Assembly: GCA_009733575.1 (NCBI GenBank)
Contig: ML769654.1
Location: 1 to 64,000, forward strand
Length of the DNA stretch: 64,000 bases
Direction of reading: 5' to 3'
Source of the DNA: Gymnopus androsaceus JB14
Taxonomy: Eukaryota > Basidiomycota > Agaricomycetes > Agaricales > Omphalotaceae
In this document: piece after piece, positions 10,631 through 22,128 of the stretch
How positions within the stretch are numbered: the first letter of the stretch is position 1
Layout of the letters: each line of letters opens with the position of its first letter
Position numbers and translations under genes: made by a program
Notes under the pieces: generated by a model
Databases searched by the model: none
What the model saw: only the letters and a program-made list of their open reading frames with translations
Told to the model about the DNA's origin: nothing

Positions 10631-12826
10631 GGAGCCTAGGACACAGATATTGTATACAAATTACATTACAATTGTAGATAGTATCAATGTCTACAAATTT
10701 ATTACAACTGTAGGTTCCATCAATATTATCAATACTATTACTCTATATATACAGTTGGGCGCACAAACTTTGGGCCTGCCTCCACTTCCCTCCCCTCCCT
10801 TGCTGCGCTCGGGGGTCCCCTGGGCCGGGAAGTTGTTGGCAGGCACTCTAAAGCCTTGTTTGCGCTTATTCCAAGAGGCTGTAACCCCTGACCCTAACCC
10901 CAGCCCCTAACCCCTAACCCAGCACATTTGGCAATGCCGGACTAGCTCTCTAATGTTGGGGTTCAACAGAAAGAAAATAACTGTATAAGTACACCAGTGT
11001 TTCAAATGCTCATTGCCAGGTATATAATTTATCACATGTATCCAATTTGGTGACCAAGAATACTGCTTTGTCATCAGGCGCTAACAAGCTGTGGGTCTGT
11101 TGGTTCAAATAGTGTAGAGCAATCAACACTAAGCGATCGGAACACAGGGGGTTTGGCTATCAATTTAAATAGCGAGGGTGCATTGTCAAAGGTTCCGCAA
11201 AGAAAACACTCTATCTGTCTCTCAAAAGTGACTGGTGTTTCTTGAAGTGATGCTGGTAGATGATTGAAGGATAGGATCTCCTTTTCTAATCAATCTATAC
11301 TGATTCGGGGCAATGATAGGGGCAACAATATAACAATGACAACAAAAAGAACCACCAACAATATGGCTTGGTTCAACAAAGTGATTCCCAACAGTAGGGC
11401 AAAACCACTCAGGACAACAGACAGTTTGTTTCCTGTACACCTGAGCTCAGTTGCAACAGATGGTCGTTTCTTGGTGGTCACACTAGATTCCTCAAAACTA
11501 AAACAACAATTTGACTTGGTATAAGTCTGGGGTTTTCACAGTTGTCAGGATTATAAGTCTCTAATGCTGGGCGCAATAAAGAACTCTTTTCCATACCACA
11601 CGAAGTATTACTTTGGTTCACAAGGGAGTGGTATCTTTCCTGTCTCAGCTGTAGCTATGTCAACGAGGATTCACACTAGCAACAAATGAGGTCCAAAGGT
11701 AACTTGTTTTGCAAAGGAAATATAGCTAGGCTTTTATACTACTCTCGGCCAGACGCCGGTTAAATAATAAATAAATAAATAAAGTACTTTGAGAATCCGG
11801 AGAAATGGTACAACTTGTTCAGAAAAGGAGAAATTATAATAAAGTAGTCCGTATATGCATATATCTGCAACCCTAATGTCCATTCATCTGCTTCTTATGG
11901 GCATTATACCCTATTTCTATCTGGGTTATACACCTTTGGTCCTTTCCTGGGCGACATGTACTGCTATGTAGCTGACGCATGTCCAGTGCTGTGCTCACTA
12001 ATCCCATCATAGTTCTGTTTCTCGTTGTAACTTATTGTGTCCTCCTTTCCTTCTTTTGTATTATCATTCTCCATCATTGTAGCTTTCCAATCATACCCAT
12101 ATCTCTATATCCTTGCAGTATATTCATGCGGGAAAACACCAACTAATGTATGGTGTTATTCTCCTAGCTTGAATCTCTGTCTATTACGTGTTGTTTCTTC
12201 CATTTCTCGGCAGACACATATGCCTTCCGATACTGGTACACGTCACTTCGAGGGTCTATGTATACTCTCTTGGCTTTGTCAATCCTCCTGTTCTTGTTTC
12301 ATTCTTTTGGCATATGCTGTTTATCCGTTTGTTCGGCACCAAACAGATTATTAGCGCTTCCTCGGTATCGAGCTTCAAAGTACCCTTTGGCTATCATGAC
12401 AATCTTGGCATCAGCCCACTGGAATTGGTTCTGTCCCGTTTTGCGAAGTCTATATCCTTCCATAATCCCTGAGTTACTTGTTTTCAGAGTGTATCCTTTG
12501 GAGCTCGAGTCTATGTGGGCGATGTGCCTCTTTTAATATGAGTTCTGGCATTGACATGCCAGTAAGACTCCGCTACCGGACTACGGATTCCTACAAACTA
12601 CTTAGAGCTGATATTCAGTTCAATACCATGGCTCTGTTGGTCTGAGTACTTCCACACTTATTAGACTTGTTACAGCTATCAGCTTGGGCTCACTATAGCT
12701 CTCTTATACTGTCTCTAGAAGTGAACTTGTCAAGAATCGCGTTCTTGAGGTCTTGCCAAAAATTTGGCATATTAGCGCATGTAATGGGATGTTGTAATTT
12801 AATTATACTATATTGCTGCTGTCAAT
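10631..12826. other. Gene-free repeat-rich interval
   Basis: No supported coding region on either strand. Bases 10640-10750 hold imperfect ATCAAT/ACAATTGTAG repeats. Bases 10868-10922 hold degenerate telomere-type CCCTAA-like repeats (ACCCCTGACCCTAACCCC, then CCCCTAACCCCTAACCC). A very similar block lies inside the MITE at 47438-48066. The remainder is AT-rich with only short random frames. Confidence 0.6.
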
Positions 12827-13320
12827 TCACACCAAAGGTGCAAAAAAATCTGCTCAAATGAAATATTAATTGATTTGCTAATTTTCATGTAAAAAATCAC
12901 TTATGAGTGAAATTTTCAGCAAAAAATAATCATTCAGTTGAGCTATCTATGTTAATGAAAATATACTTATCAGTTATATATTCAGTTAAAACTGAAAAAA
13001 AGACTGAAATATCTGCTACACTAGCAGCAAGAACAGATGGGCCCCCCAAGTCAGGTATTGAATCACAGCCAAATAAGATCTGGCCCTTCAGTAGGTTGCT
13101 GGGGGTCCATCAGGTCTGGCTGCTTGTGTAGCTGATATTTCAGTCTTTTTTTCAGTCTTAACTGAATGCTCAACTGATAAGTATATTTTCATTAAGATAG
13201 ATAACCTGACCGAATGGTTATTTTTTGCTCAAAATTTCACTCATAAGCAATTTTTTACATGAAAGCTGGCAAATCAATTAGTATTTCATTCGAGCGGATT
13301 TTTTTGCACTTTCAGTGTGA
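12827..13320. mobile_element. MITE with roughly 130 bp terminal inverted repeats
   Basis: Left arm (12827-12965, from TCACACC and GGTGCAAAAAAATC) and right arm (13180-13320, ending GCACTTTCAGTGTGA) are inverted copies over well over 100 bp, including the blocks ATTGATTTGC, CTTATGAGTGAAATTTT and AAAATATACTTATCAG. The unique centre is about 200 bp and non-coding. No transposase is present. A target duplication is not clear. A relative lies at 1-275. Confidence 0.8.
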
Positions 13321-14000
13321 TTGTAATTCATTTGTTGACATTAATTACAATTGTAGTTGTTTGTAAACAAATCCAATGCCGTAGGTTGGAGTAAGTATCA
13401 CGACAGAATACTAGGATACTTCAGCTAATTAACTTAATTATGGTGACTTCTTCTCCTACTGCTACTGCTCCTTTTTCCTCTTGCAAATTCAAACAATTCA
13501 AATGCAAACACCTTCCCCTTCTCCATATCCCATCTTCCATCCTCCATCTTGCCTCTTCCATTCTCACACCCATCTTCCTCCCTTCCTCCACCACTCTGTA
13601 CCAGCAGCTCTTGAGATGAGAGTGGAGGATGTATGTGTACTGTGCAGTGTATGTTGTATTAACCTTAGGTGTTGAGATATGTATAATCCAAATGCATAGC
13701 CTGCTCTGCATTTTAATTTTAATTTGCTTTACTTTGCATTGATCACTTATTTATTTACTCAGAATTCAACTTGCCCAATGTCTACCAATTAACCCACCTT
13801 CTTACTATCCAACCTTACCTCCAACAACTTCCAAAATCCTCTCCTTCAAGCTCCTCTGAGTCTCTCTGCTATTCCCTTAGCTCTTGCTACTTTAATAAGT
13901 TTAATTTGGCTTTGATATTAGATCTGTGTTTGAATTTTGCATATGTATGCATCGGATTCGACATACAGATATAAATATGAATTCAAATGGTGTCTAGCTG
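13321..14000. other. Gene-free interval
   Basis: Nothing coding was recognised. A CT-rich simple stretch (13440-13600) gives short open frames of low complexity only. Confidence 0.5.
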
Positions 14001-14020
14001 GTAAGCTTTAACCTGAGCCC

Positions 14021-14107
14021 TAGCAATCCCTCTAAGAGGTAGTCGGAAATGAGAAACCTCGTTATTCCTTCCATTGTCAACCTCTTAGAGGGGACTGCTT
14101 TAGGCCT
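14021..14107. mobile_element. Tiny 87 bp inverted-repeat insertion in the MFS pseudogene
   Basis: Relative to the intact gene, 87 bp are inserted into intron 2 sequence and the 10 bp ACCTGAGCCC is present on both sides (14011-14020 and 14108-14117). The insert has internal inverted repeats, CCCTCTAAGAGGT near the left and ACCTCTTAGAGGG near the right. A 9-11 bp target duplication is typical of Mutator-like elements; that assignment is inference. Confidence 0.65.
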
Positions 14108-15413
14108 ACCTGAGCCCCATAGATGGCTGATATCAATGGACAATTACTAGTCTCATCCTAGTAACACCGGTGATTAACAAATTCTACTTTAACGCACCCT
14201 TCCTCAGTCTTGCAGCCAATATTGGACTGTTTGTTGGTGCTGTCGTCTGGTCTTTTGGTTGCGATATTTGGGGACGATGGTACGTTGTAACTAATACTCG
14301 CTAGTCTCTCACTAAACTGGCTGCATAGATGGTCTTTCAACTTGACACTCCTCATAGCTGGAATCTTTGGTCTTGCAGCGGGTGGTTCCATCAGCACTTT
14401 TACAGGTGTATGGAGGTATGGTACCATACACTCCATACAAAATCCATACATGCTCACAATGTATGGCAGCCACAGCATTGCAAAGTTTCCATACTCAAAG
14501 TATGGAGCCTTCCATACAATCTCCATACCTTATTTCCATGCATGGAATCCAAATCATAGGCTTGCTCGCACTTGCTCACACAACAAATAGTACTTTATGA
14601 AAGCATTTCATTGAAAATATGACATAGATACAATTATCTGTATATATATAAGTACTACATGAGCAGACTTGGAACAATCGAGATTTGCATGGACATTGAA
14701 TTGCATAAAACATAGAGATATTGTAAGCAGGAGGGAGAGAACAGTTGTCACTGGAGAAATGCTTCACTAGAGGAACACGATGGCGTAAGCTTTAGGAGCA
14801 GATGACAGAAGGCAGCAAGACTTACGAGACGTTCCGAGAAACTTATTAAAAAATGATCCAACTACAGGAAATAAAACGACGTAAGCATTAAAAGCCAACA
14901 AAACAATGGAATCAAGACTAACAATAGTTTACAGTTTGTTGCTAGCCATGGAAATAGTCGGAAGGACAAGGACTACTCAGCATTGAAAGGTGAACAAGGC
15001 GTACAAGAATTTACAGAAAACCATCAATATCAACCATAATGATACAGTGAACACTGAAAAAAGGCATATGATCATTAGCAGACTAGAATAAAGACCAAGA
15101 AATAAAGACACACCAGTATAGGTAGAGATCGACAAAAAACACACGAAAACAAGTGTATATCTGAGCAAACTTATACACTCCACTTCTAGGCTAATACTCA
15201 AGATAAAAAAACCGCAACTCTTGCAAGTTCTGGAGGTTTAAAAACGGAAGACTCGAGAGAGATGAAGGAAGTGGAAGAGAGATGATTCGGACAAGCGCCA
15301 AGAAAAGAATCCATCATTTTCGATGCACGTGCAACTATATAGCTGCGGAGCTTGAAGTGCGGAGATTGACTTGACTTATGTTGTTAACAATATACAAAAT
15401 GACTTGTACATGT

Positions 15414-15516
15414 ATAAGCTATGTGCACTCTAATGAGAGTGAAGTATATATATAAGGAGAGTTAGTACTAATAGTATGAGTATTCGGACAGAGGGGTTTG
15501 GCTGGGGCTTGGCCCG
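15414..15516 (-). repeat. Ngaro split direct repeat B2
   Basis: 103 bp, from ATAAGCTATGTGCACTC to GGCTTGGCCCG, differing by about one base from 15774-15876. It forms the 3' outer end of the element. Confidence 0.9.
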
Positions 15517-15632
15517 CGCGGGTGGGCAAAAATATTTTTTTAAATTTTGTAACCGCATGGTCAAAGCCGGAACGTCGGGAGATGCTGGTGTTTAGAATTT
15601 AACGATTTATAGAACCGGGGTGGATGGGTGGG

Positions 15633-15770
15633 AGGTTCAAAATAAACTGATGTAGGAGCAACAGCTATGAGAGTCGACTCCAAAGGAAAGATAGCGCTTA
15701 ACGGCGCGCTGCTGACTCTCAGGCCGTGCTTAGCTTATCCTCTGATAAGCGCGCTCTGCTAGCTTATCGC
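15633..15770 (-). repeat. Ngaro split direct repeat A2
   Basis: 138 bp, from AGGTTCAAAATAAACTGATG to AGCTTATCGC, repeated at 21217-21354 with a handful of differences, mostly C/T or A/G. It contains inverted GCTTATCC/GATAAGC motifs. Confidence 0.9.
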
Positions 15771-15773
15771 AGA

Positions 15774-15876
15774 ATAAGCTATGTGCACTCTAATGAGAGT
15801 GAAGTATATATATAAGAAGAGTTAGTACTAATAGTATGAGTATTCGGACAGAGGGGTTTGGCTGGGGCTTGGCCCG
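15774..15876 (-). repeat. Ngaro split direct repeat B1
   Basis: Second copy of the 103 bp B repeat, three bases from the A2 copy, at the 3' side of the recombinase gene. Confidence 0.9.
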
Positions 15877-16054
15877 TGCTCCCGCCCGTGGACTCCAAGT
15901 GCTCGTAGCCCCAACCAGAGCAGAGCTCCAACCCAAGAGCACGAGTAGGAGACCAACCAAAGGGATAATGGGCCAAGAGCCAAACAGAGGTATGCTCTGG
16001 AAAAAGTTGAACATAAGTATATACAAATGATATAATGGAGCTAAAAAGACTGGA

Positions 16055-17575
16055 TTACTCTAAGTCAAGGTTGATACCATTAATACATGCAGTAATAACC
16101 AAGTCCGGTATCTTGTGCGCTTTCTGGAAAGTATCGATAGATGACTTTAACCTCGAAATCTGAGAGGAATCATATGCTTTAAGTATATGAATGGGTAAAA
16201 TGTCTTCGAACCACCTCCAATAGATAAGAAAAGCCAAAGAGGTCTAACCGCCAACTGCGGCGACCACCTCGGGGGAGACACCTGCTAGCAGGAGCTCAAC
16301 AGCTCCGCTGATGCGGAAACTGTGGCCCTGAACCAGTGGAAATCCTTTATCCGACCATATTTTGTCGCAGAAGGCGAGGAAAACGGACTTGACCATATGG
16401 TGTGGTTGGCCAAGGTTGTCAATGTATCCAAACAAAGAGAAATTGCTGGGAATCCTGGAGTTTGCCCTGACATGCATCTGCATGGCATTGAAGGGACAGA
16501 ATAATTTCAGCGCTGATGTCTGGGCTGTGGCCATGACTGTGGCTCCCACTTGCTTTGTTGTCTTTGTCCAGGGGATATGGAAAGACACGGCCTTGGGTGA
16601 GTTGTCAGGATGGAGGGAGAAGAGAATATGGGTGGATCAGGATGCGTGGTAGATAGGGTTGAAAGCCACGATGGATTTCATGGTGAGTTCCCCGAGTCTG
16701 CGGCAGCCCCAGAAAGCGTTGCACGTGACTGCCCATATAGAACAATGAAACGGGATAGAGAATTTTAGTGCGACAAAGAGTGCAAGCATGTGGTTGATGG
16801 AAATAGGATTGCGGATTGGGCATTTGTGGTGTGCCCCAGCAACACGGGCACCTGCTCTGGCAAAGCGGATGAGCCTTGAGTTGGCAGGCCAGGGGGCACC
16901 TTTGAGTTCGTGCCAAGCTCAAAGAGCTGACAACCAACTCTTGGCGCAGGACCCACTGACTTTACTCATATGATAACCGAGGAATCCAACAATGAGATGC
17001 TTGCTGGCCGGCATATGCTGGTCCTCCGAGATGTCGAGCATGTCACAGAATTGGTTGAACCTAAGGAGCCCGGCACCATAGGCCTCCTTGGTCGAATTTG
17101 CGAGACCTGCTATGGTGAGCTTTTCTCCCCACTCTATAACCTCGGGAGGAAGAGTGAGCAAGTGCTCAGAGCATTTTGAGTTAGCATAAGGGCTGCTCCA
17201 TGTGTGGATTCGGTCTTTAGCGCGGATGTTGGGATGTAGCTCATTGTGTATAATGGCACAACCTGCTTTTGGACGTCTGGTAGCGAGTTCAGAATGGATG
17301 TGATTGGGAGTGTGGGAAGTTGGGCCAATTGTGGTGGATTTAGGGATTGTAATTGGCGTGTCCACTGGTGTATGGCAGATAAATGAGCGGCCGAATAGAG
17401 TGGGGGAAAGTTGATTTGGGATGGGATTGGTTTTAGTTGGGGCCAGCGGTTTTGTTGGTTGTGGTTTTGTTGTGGGTCCAAAGCGGTTGCGAAAGGAAAC
17501 ATTGGAGATATAAAAGTCTCCTGAGCTGGTCACACCATGGCTCTGTGGAGGCATGGTACTAGTGGAGATGACCAT
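16055..17575 (-). pseudogene. Ngaro tyrosine recombinase
   Basis: Integrates the circular cDNA of the element by site-specific recombination. The frame reads through a SAM-like core-binding part (LANSTKEAYGAGLLRFNQF, then the segment ending CAKSWLSAL) into the catalytic part. Catalytic residues are visible: the first Arg in CRRLGELT, the HxxR box in GHSFRISGA and the Tyr in SLAFLIYWR. Three in-frame stops interrupt it: TGA after WLSAL, TGA in HAS*STHI and TAG in AVGG*TSLAF. Each is one transition away from an expected Arg or Trp codon. The N-terminal 100 residues are Pro/Thr-rich. Confidence 0.85.
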
Positions 17576-17637
17576 TTGGGTTCAAGAACTATTGATTATG
17601 TAAATACTTGCAGGAATACAATAGCATATCTAAATTA

Positions 17638-18110
17638 GACGCGTATAATGGCCTCGACAAGTTCGTCGGGCAGTAGAATGGTATATGGTAAACGGGATTC
17701 ATTGGGACCCATTATACCCCTTGACAGAGAGTCAGCGGGGTTGTCAGCGGAAGCAATATAAACAAGTTTTGGTTCAATTAGGAGAGAAGTAAAGGTCGCA
17801 TAAGTGCAACAAACGGATAAGTTGATCCATTGATTCGGGCTATGCTGCTTTAGCATCGCCCCAATAGTGCCCTGGTTGTCCGAGTGAATTAAAAGATAAG
17901 CGTTTTGGAAACCCATGGCTTCGAGGAAATAGATGACAAGCTCGATTGCAACTGTCTCGAGCCAGCAGATGTCCCGTCCCTCGATCTTCCAGGCATCTGT
18001 TAGCTGGAAAGCTGCCCAGTATCCCTGGATCCAGAATCCGATTCCCCAGTCGGTAGATGCATCCGCATATATTTCGAGGTTGATAAGTGGGCCTCGAGGC
18101 CGTAACTGGC
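17638..18110 (-). pseudogene. Ngaro RNase H domain
   Basis: RNase H of the pol protein, degrading RNA in the RNA:DNA hybrid. Readable as DASTDWGIGFWIQGYWAAF, then CWLETVAIELVIYF with the catalytic Glu, IHSDNQGTIGAM with the catalytic Asp, and the terminal YIASADNPADSLSRG block typical of DIRS/Ngaro RNase H. The stop at its end separates it from the recombinase frame. Confidence 0.8.
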
Positions 18111-18185
18111 AATAGATGAGAGGGTCCGAAAGTTGGTCAGACCACTAAAGCAGTTCCCTTACAAGGGCGGTGGTCAGGAACTTTC

Positions 18186-19870
18186 CTAATTCGAGTTCTC
18201 GTCCTCGGTAGGATGCCATAAAGTTGGATATTGCCGGGAGGTGCAATGTCCTTCGGTATGGATGAATATGATATAACAGAGTGTGCCGTGAATCTTTTCA
18301 ACCCAGTTAAGTGGTGTTCTTTGTTGTTTGGGGTCAGGGGGAGGTTTGCAGGTGCTGATGAGAAGTGGATGGGAGATAGGTGGACCGTTGGTGTTGGCGG
18401 TAGCTAGTGAGGCCAATGCCGATTTTGGACCAAATTTTGTGAGAAAGAGTTTAATGTGGTAGAGGTATTTAAGGCGTTTTTTATCTGGGAGACTGACCCG
18501 TTTAAGGGGCATGTCCCAAAGTAGGCCTATGTAGATGAAGATGTCAATGAAGAAAGGATCACCTTTCTTCTGAGGAGGGTGGAAAGGAGTGCCGAGTGGG
18601 TGGATCAATTCAAGGACTGCCTCTCAATCATGATTCATACGCATATACAAAATTGGCTGGGTCTGCATCGGGGTTGAGGGGTACGCAGAAAACCGCCAAA
18701 TCATCTTCGATCTTGGCTACGGGGAAGACCCCTTTAGTGAATAGTATATCTCGGACAGCGGCGGAGATCATTCCCGAGCAGCTGCTGGCACCTGCCCACC
18801 CGAAACAGTCGCACATGTCAATCCAAAAGTCGCCCTTTTTGTCGCAAACAACCAGGAATTGCTTGTGATTGGGGTTAACCGGGACAGTTCGATGGAACTT
18901 GATAATGTCCATGGTACATGCCTGAGTACCTGGCGGGGCAAAGATGATCTATAGATTTGAAAAGGGATTTTAGTATTAGAGACTTCCAGTTGGAGCAGAC
19001 ATAAACATGAAGGAGCTATGACCAGTTGGCCAAGCAAATGTATAGCCAAAACCAGTTGGTCCGGCACCATACCACCGCCAGTGGTAAGGATAAACTGCAG
19101 CCAGTTGGCTGAGCAAATAGGACAGTACCACTAATGTGGCAAAGATAGCGCTGCAGCCAGTTGGCCAAGCAAAGGATACAATACCACCAATGTGGTAAGG
19201 ATAGAGCTGCGGCCAGTTGGCCAAGCCAATAAACGGAAATAAAAAATATAAATTCTGAGGGGAAACTCACAAATTCTGCGACATTGCTGGCTGAATCAAA
19301 TGTAGTGGGGAACAACTCCTTTTGCACGTAAGAGTTTACGGATGGAGTTGTTCTGCCCTGTGAATCTTTCCCTCCCTTGGACAAATTGCGGCAGACCCTC
19401 AGCTTTGGCAGCTGGTCTGGTCCCTGTGATGATTCCGCCACAATGAGTGGTGAAGCCATGAACAGTCCATGGAGTACCCGCTCGACCTGCTGTTTGGTGA
19501 AAGGACCTGCCATCCGGCCTGCCGTAGATTCCTCTTCGATGTATTTTTGCATGGCTTCTGGATATGTGGAGACTGAGGAGTGATTGGGTATGATGATGGT
19601 TTCGGTGAGGACCGGGATATCGCCAAGGGGAAAACCGTTACTGAGGTAGTTGAGCAGGATAGAATAGCGGTCAGAGAGACCGTGAATTGCGAGTTTGATG
19701 AAAAAAGTGTTGATATCATATGGAGTAATGATTCTTTCAAACAGCTCGTTTTCAAACGGCGTTGAATTAGTAAGTGGGTAACGGGGAACTATAATCGAGG
19801 AGAAATCATGGAAAGGAAGAGCACCTGGTCTGAAGAAAGAATCAAGCTGACGTTGGGCAGGAGGGGTCAC
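18186..19870 (-). pseudogene. Ngaro reverse transcriptase with an intron
   Basis: RNA-dependent DNA polymerase. The upstream part reads from about 19870 (SFFRPGALPFHDF) to NVAEF at 19271. A GT-AG intron (18949-19270, 322 bp) follows in phase 0. The second exon starts IIFAPPGTQACTMDIIKFHR and goes on through FHRTVPVNPNHK, FGWAGASSCSGM and VAKIEDDLAVF (the catalytic Asp pair is kept; Tyr or Phe is usual before it). After YAYES at about 18628 the frame shifts, and the connection domain LLWDMPLKRVSLPDKKRLKYL resumes at 18608-18186. Frameshift and stops make it inactive. Confidence 0.8.
19018..19226. repeat. Minisatellite inside the Ngaro RT intron
   Basis: About four imperfect units of roughly 55-65 bp, each with GCAGCCAGTTGGCCAAGCAA-like and ACCACCAATGTGGTAAGGAT-like segments. 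It lies wholly within the 322 bp intron, so copy number can change without affecting the pol frame. Confidence 0.8.
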
Positions 19871-21183
19871 GGGCGTAGTGGGAACCACCACATAGTGAGC
19901 AGATATGGGAGGAGGAATGACAGCCCTTCTGGCATTTGCCCCAGCAGTTGAATGCAATGCAGATGGCTGCGTTGGTGGGTGAGAGTAGTTGCCCATTGAC
20001 CAATTTGGCGAAAGGAAATTTCCCGTGCACACCTCGGTCATTGAGTTTGTGCCCCTGGAGGCTGCAGCCAAGGCAGCGAGGTCTGGGGTCGACCTTGCCG
20101 CCCTCCAGAAAGGGCACCGAGTTGGGAAAGTGCGGGTTGTCATGAATATAAGGCTTTGTCTGGTGCTTGCTCGAAGATGAGAAAGGCAGGGCAAAGCTGC
20201 ATGGCTGCTTAGCTAGAAGCATCTCTGCATTCAATATAGCCTGGACCCGGGTCCAAGCCGTATCGTATACTGATTGTTTATATTCTGTATCCCACTGGAG
20301 ATGAGCGCTGCGCAACTTCTCTTCCTGGATCTTCCAGATTCGAAAAAATCCTTTGGAATCTCGTGGTAGAGGAAGAACACGAAGTGTTTAGTGAAAAACA
20401 GTGGGCGTGAGGCAAGGGTGCCGTCAGCGTACCACGCTACCATGAACTGGTAGTAAAAATCGGAAGAGTTCTGGAATTGCTGAAAAGTGAAACTTGGCTT
20501 GTCAACGGGCTTGCCCGCCGTCATTAGTTTCTTTAGCATTTCGGCTGTATTTAGGATGATAGGTTTGTCCGCAATGTGAAAGAGTTTGATAGTGGGAATC
20601 AACGCAATGTTTGCATTGATCCACTCAAGATTGGAGGGGAGAAAGCACTGAAAAGGAATGTTGTGTTTGTGTTTGGCGGTGCGGAGCATTATCTCAGGGA
20701 AAACTGCTGTCGGGGCAGCTGTAGGATCAATGGAGGAGAGGAAAATGTCTGGTTTGCGAGCGAGGGCGGCAGTAGTAATTCGCTGGGCATCCTGCTGCCT
20801 AGATGCAAGTCTGGCCTGGGTTTCTTCGTCAATCCTATCAGTCTTGTTCATGTTGTTCATGATACCAATAGAGATAACATTGAGAAACAGTTTAAATCCC
20901 CGGAAGAGATCCTGGTCCCGTCTGACCGAATGGAATTCCTGGTCCAGGATAGATATGACAGATTCCGCGTCCAATTCGGGGTCGCCTTTGGCAGCTGTGA
21001 GTTTCTTCAAAATACGCGCATCATTGTGTGCAGCAATGTCGAAGTTGGCCTTAATGGGGAAACCCAGGGTAAGCCTTCTGAGATGTTCTCAGTCCTGTGG
21101 GTTTTCGGTTTGCGTGCAGGATCGTCAAGCGAAGTGTCGTGAGGGAGAAAGTTCGAATTGTGTCTCAGAGTGAAGGATACCAT
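19842..21183 (-). pseudogene. Ngaro gag-like protein
   Basis: Capsid-like first ORF. Start ATG near 21183 (MVSFTLRH), helical body through 20330, then a frameshift. The second frame, to 19842, ends in a zinc-binding tail with Cys/His clusters (CLGCSLQGHK; CIAFNCWGKCQKGCH; ICSLCGGSHYARDPSC) as found in basidiomycete Ngaro gag proteins. Confidence 0.7.
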
Positions 21184-21216
21184 GTGAAGAACTCCGGTAG
21201 CAAAAAGAAGGTGTAA

Positions 21217-21354
21217 AGGTTCAAAATAAACTGATGTAGGAGCGACGGCTATGAGAGTCAACTCCAAAGGAAAGATAGCGCTTAACAGTGCGCTGCCAAC
21301 TCTCAGGCCGTGCTTAGCTTATCCTCTGATAAGCGCGCTCTGCTAGCTTATCGC
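21217..21354 (-). repeat. Ngaro split direct repeat A1
   Basis: 138 bp outer 5' repeat of the element; partner of 15633-15770. It fixes the right edge of the insertion at 21354. Confidence 0.9.
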
Positions 21355-21634
21355 GGATCTATTCACAATATATTGTAAATGTTCGGACTAGTGTGTGGCT
21401 CGGGTCAGGTCGGGTGCCCAAAATGCCAACCCGACCCGGACCCGGCACTCAACCCGGGGTCGGTTGGGTTCCCCGTTTGGCCAATCATTGCAATGCTTAC
21501 CATTGTGTAATGAGAGTAAGGTGGAATTTAGTACATTGTAGTGGGTCCGAGTCTGCTAAGGCTCAACCAAGGCTGACTTGATCTGCTGCAAGTCATGGTT
21601 GCACATGTACATGAACATAATATACAACTTTAGC

Positions 21635-22128
21635 CAAGGGGTATGCAAAAATAAAATTTTAGATATCACGTTGTATTTTGACCTTAAGGCTTCCGAGGCC
21701 CCCCCTCCCCCCTTCCTTTATCCTTATATAGTAGTGAATTCCCACGCCCACCTGACATTTTTGCTCTGCCGCTGTTGCCGGAGCCTAATTTTTGGAATTT
21801 TAAAGTGTCCTGAAGACATTTACCCTTTAATGTGATGTTATTTCAGGCCAATTAACATAATTGCACTTTTATTACATCAGTTCAGAGTGAGTCAGAGCTC
21901 TCCACAAACTTTCTCCCATCCACATTAACAGCACATATTGCCTGCAAGGAGGATTTGATGCTCTCTAGTACAGGATAAATGTGGAATTGTACATATATGG
22001 TACTTTAAAGCATCATTCAACATGAAAACAACCACTAAAATGGTAAAAATATTTTGACCTTAAGAGCCTCTGGACCCCCCCTCCCCCCCTATCGTGATAT
22101 GGGCGCTTAAATTTCTACATACCCCTTG
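21635..22128. mobile_element. hAT-like MITE, 494 bp
   Basis: Terminal inverted repeats CAAGGGGTATGCAAAAAT / ATTTCTACATACCCCTTG and a perfect 8-bp target duplication ACTTTAGC (21627-21634 and 22129-22136). It also has internal direct copies of a TTTTGACCTTAAG plus polypyrimidine segment near each end. Non-coding. It is inserted in the CATCAGCA element. Confidence 0.85.

Larger units (their letters stand above)
15414..21354 (-). mobile_element. Ngaro-type (DIRS order) tyrosine-recombinase retrotransposon, decayed
   Basis: On the minus strand the domain order is gag, reverse transcriptase, RNase H, tyrosine recombinase. This is flanked by split direct repeats in the A1-ORFs-B1-A2-B2 order that defines Ngaro. 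A1 is 21217-21354, B1 is 15774-15876, A2 is 15633-15770 and B2 is 15414-15516. There are no LTRs, no integrase and no target duplication, as expected for recombinase-mediated insertion. Several stop codons and frameshifts make it inactive. It lies inside the CATCAGCA element. Confidence 0.88.

Noticed and set aside
13481..13675. Pro/His/Ser-rich open frame
   Set aside because: Produced by CT-rich simple sequence; low complexity.
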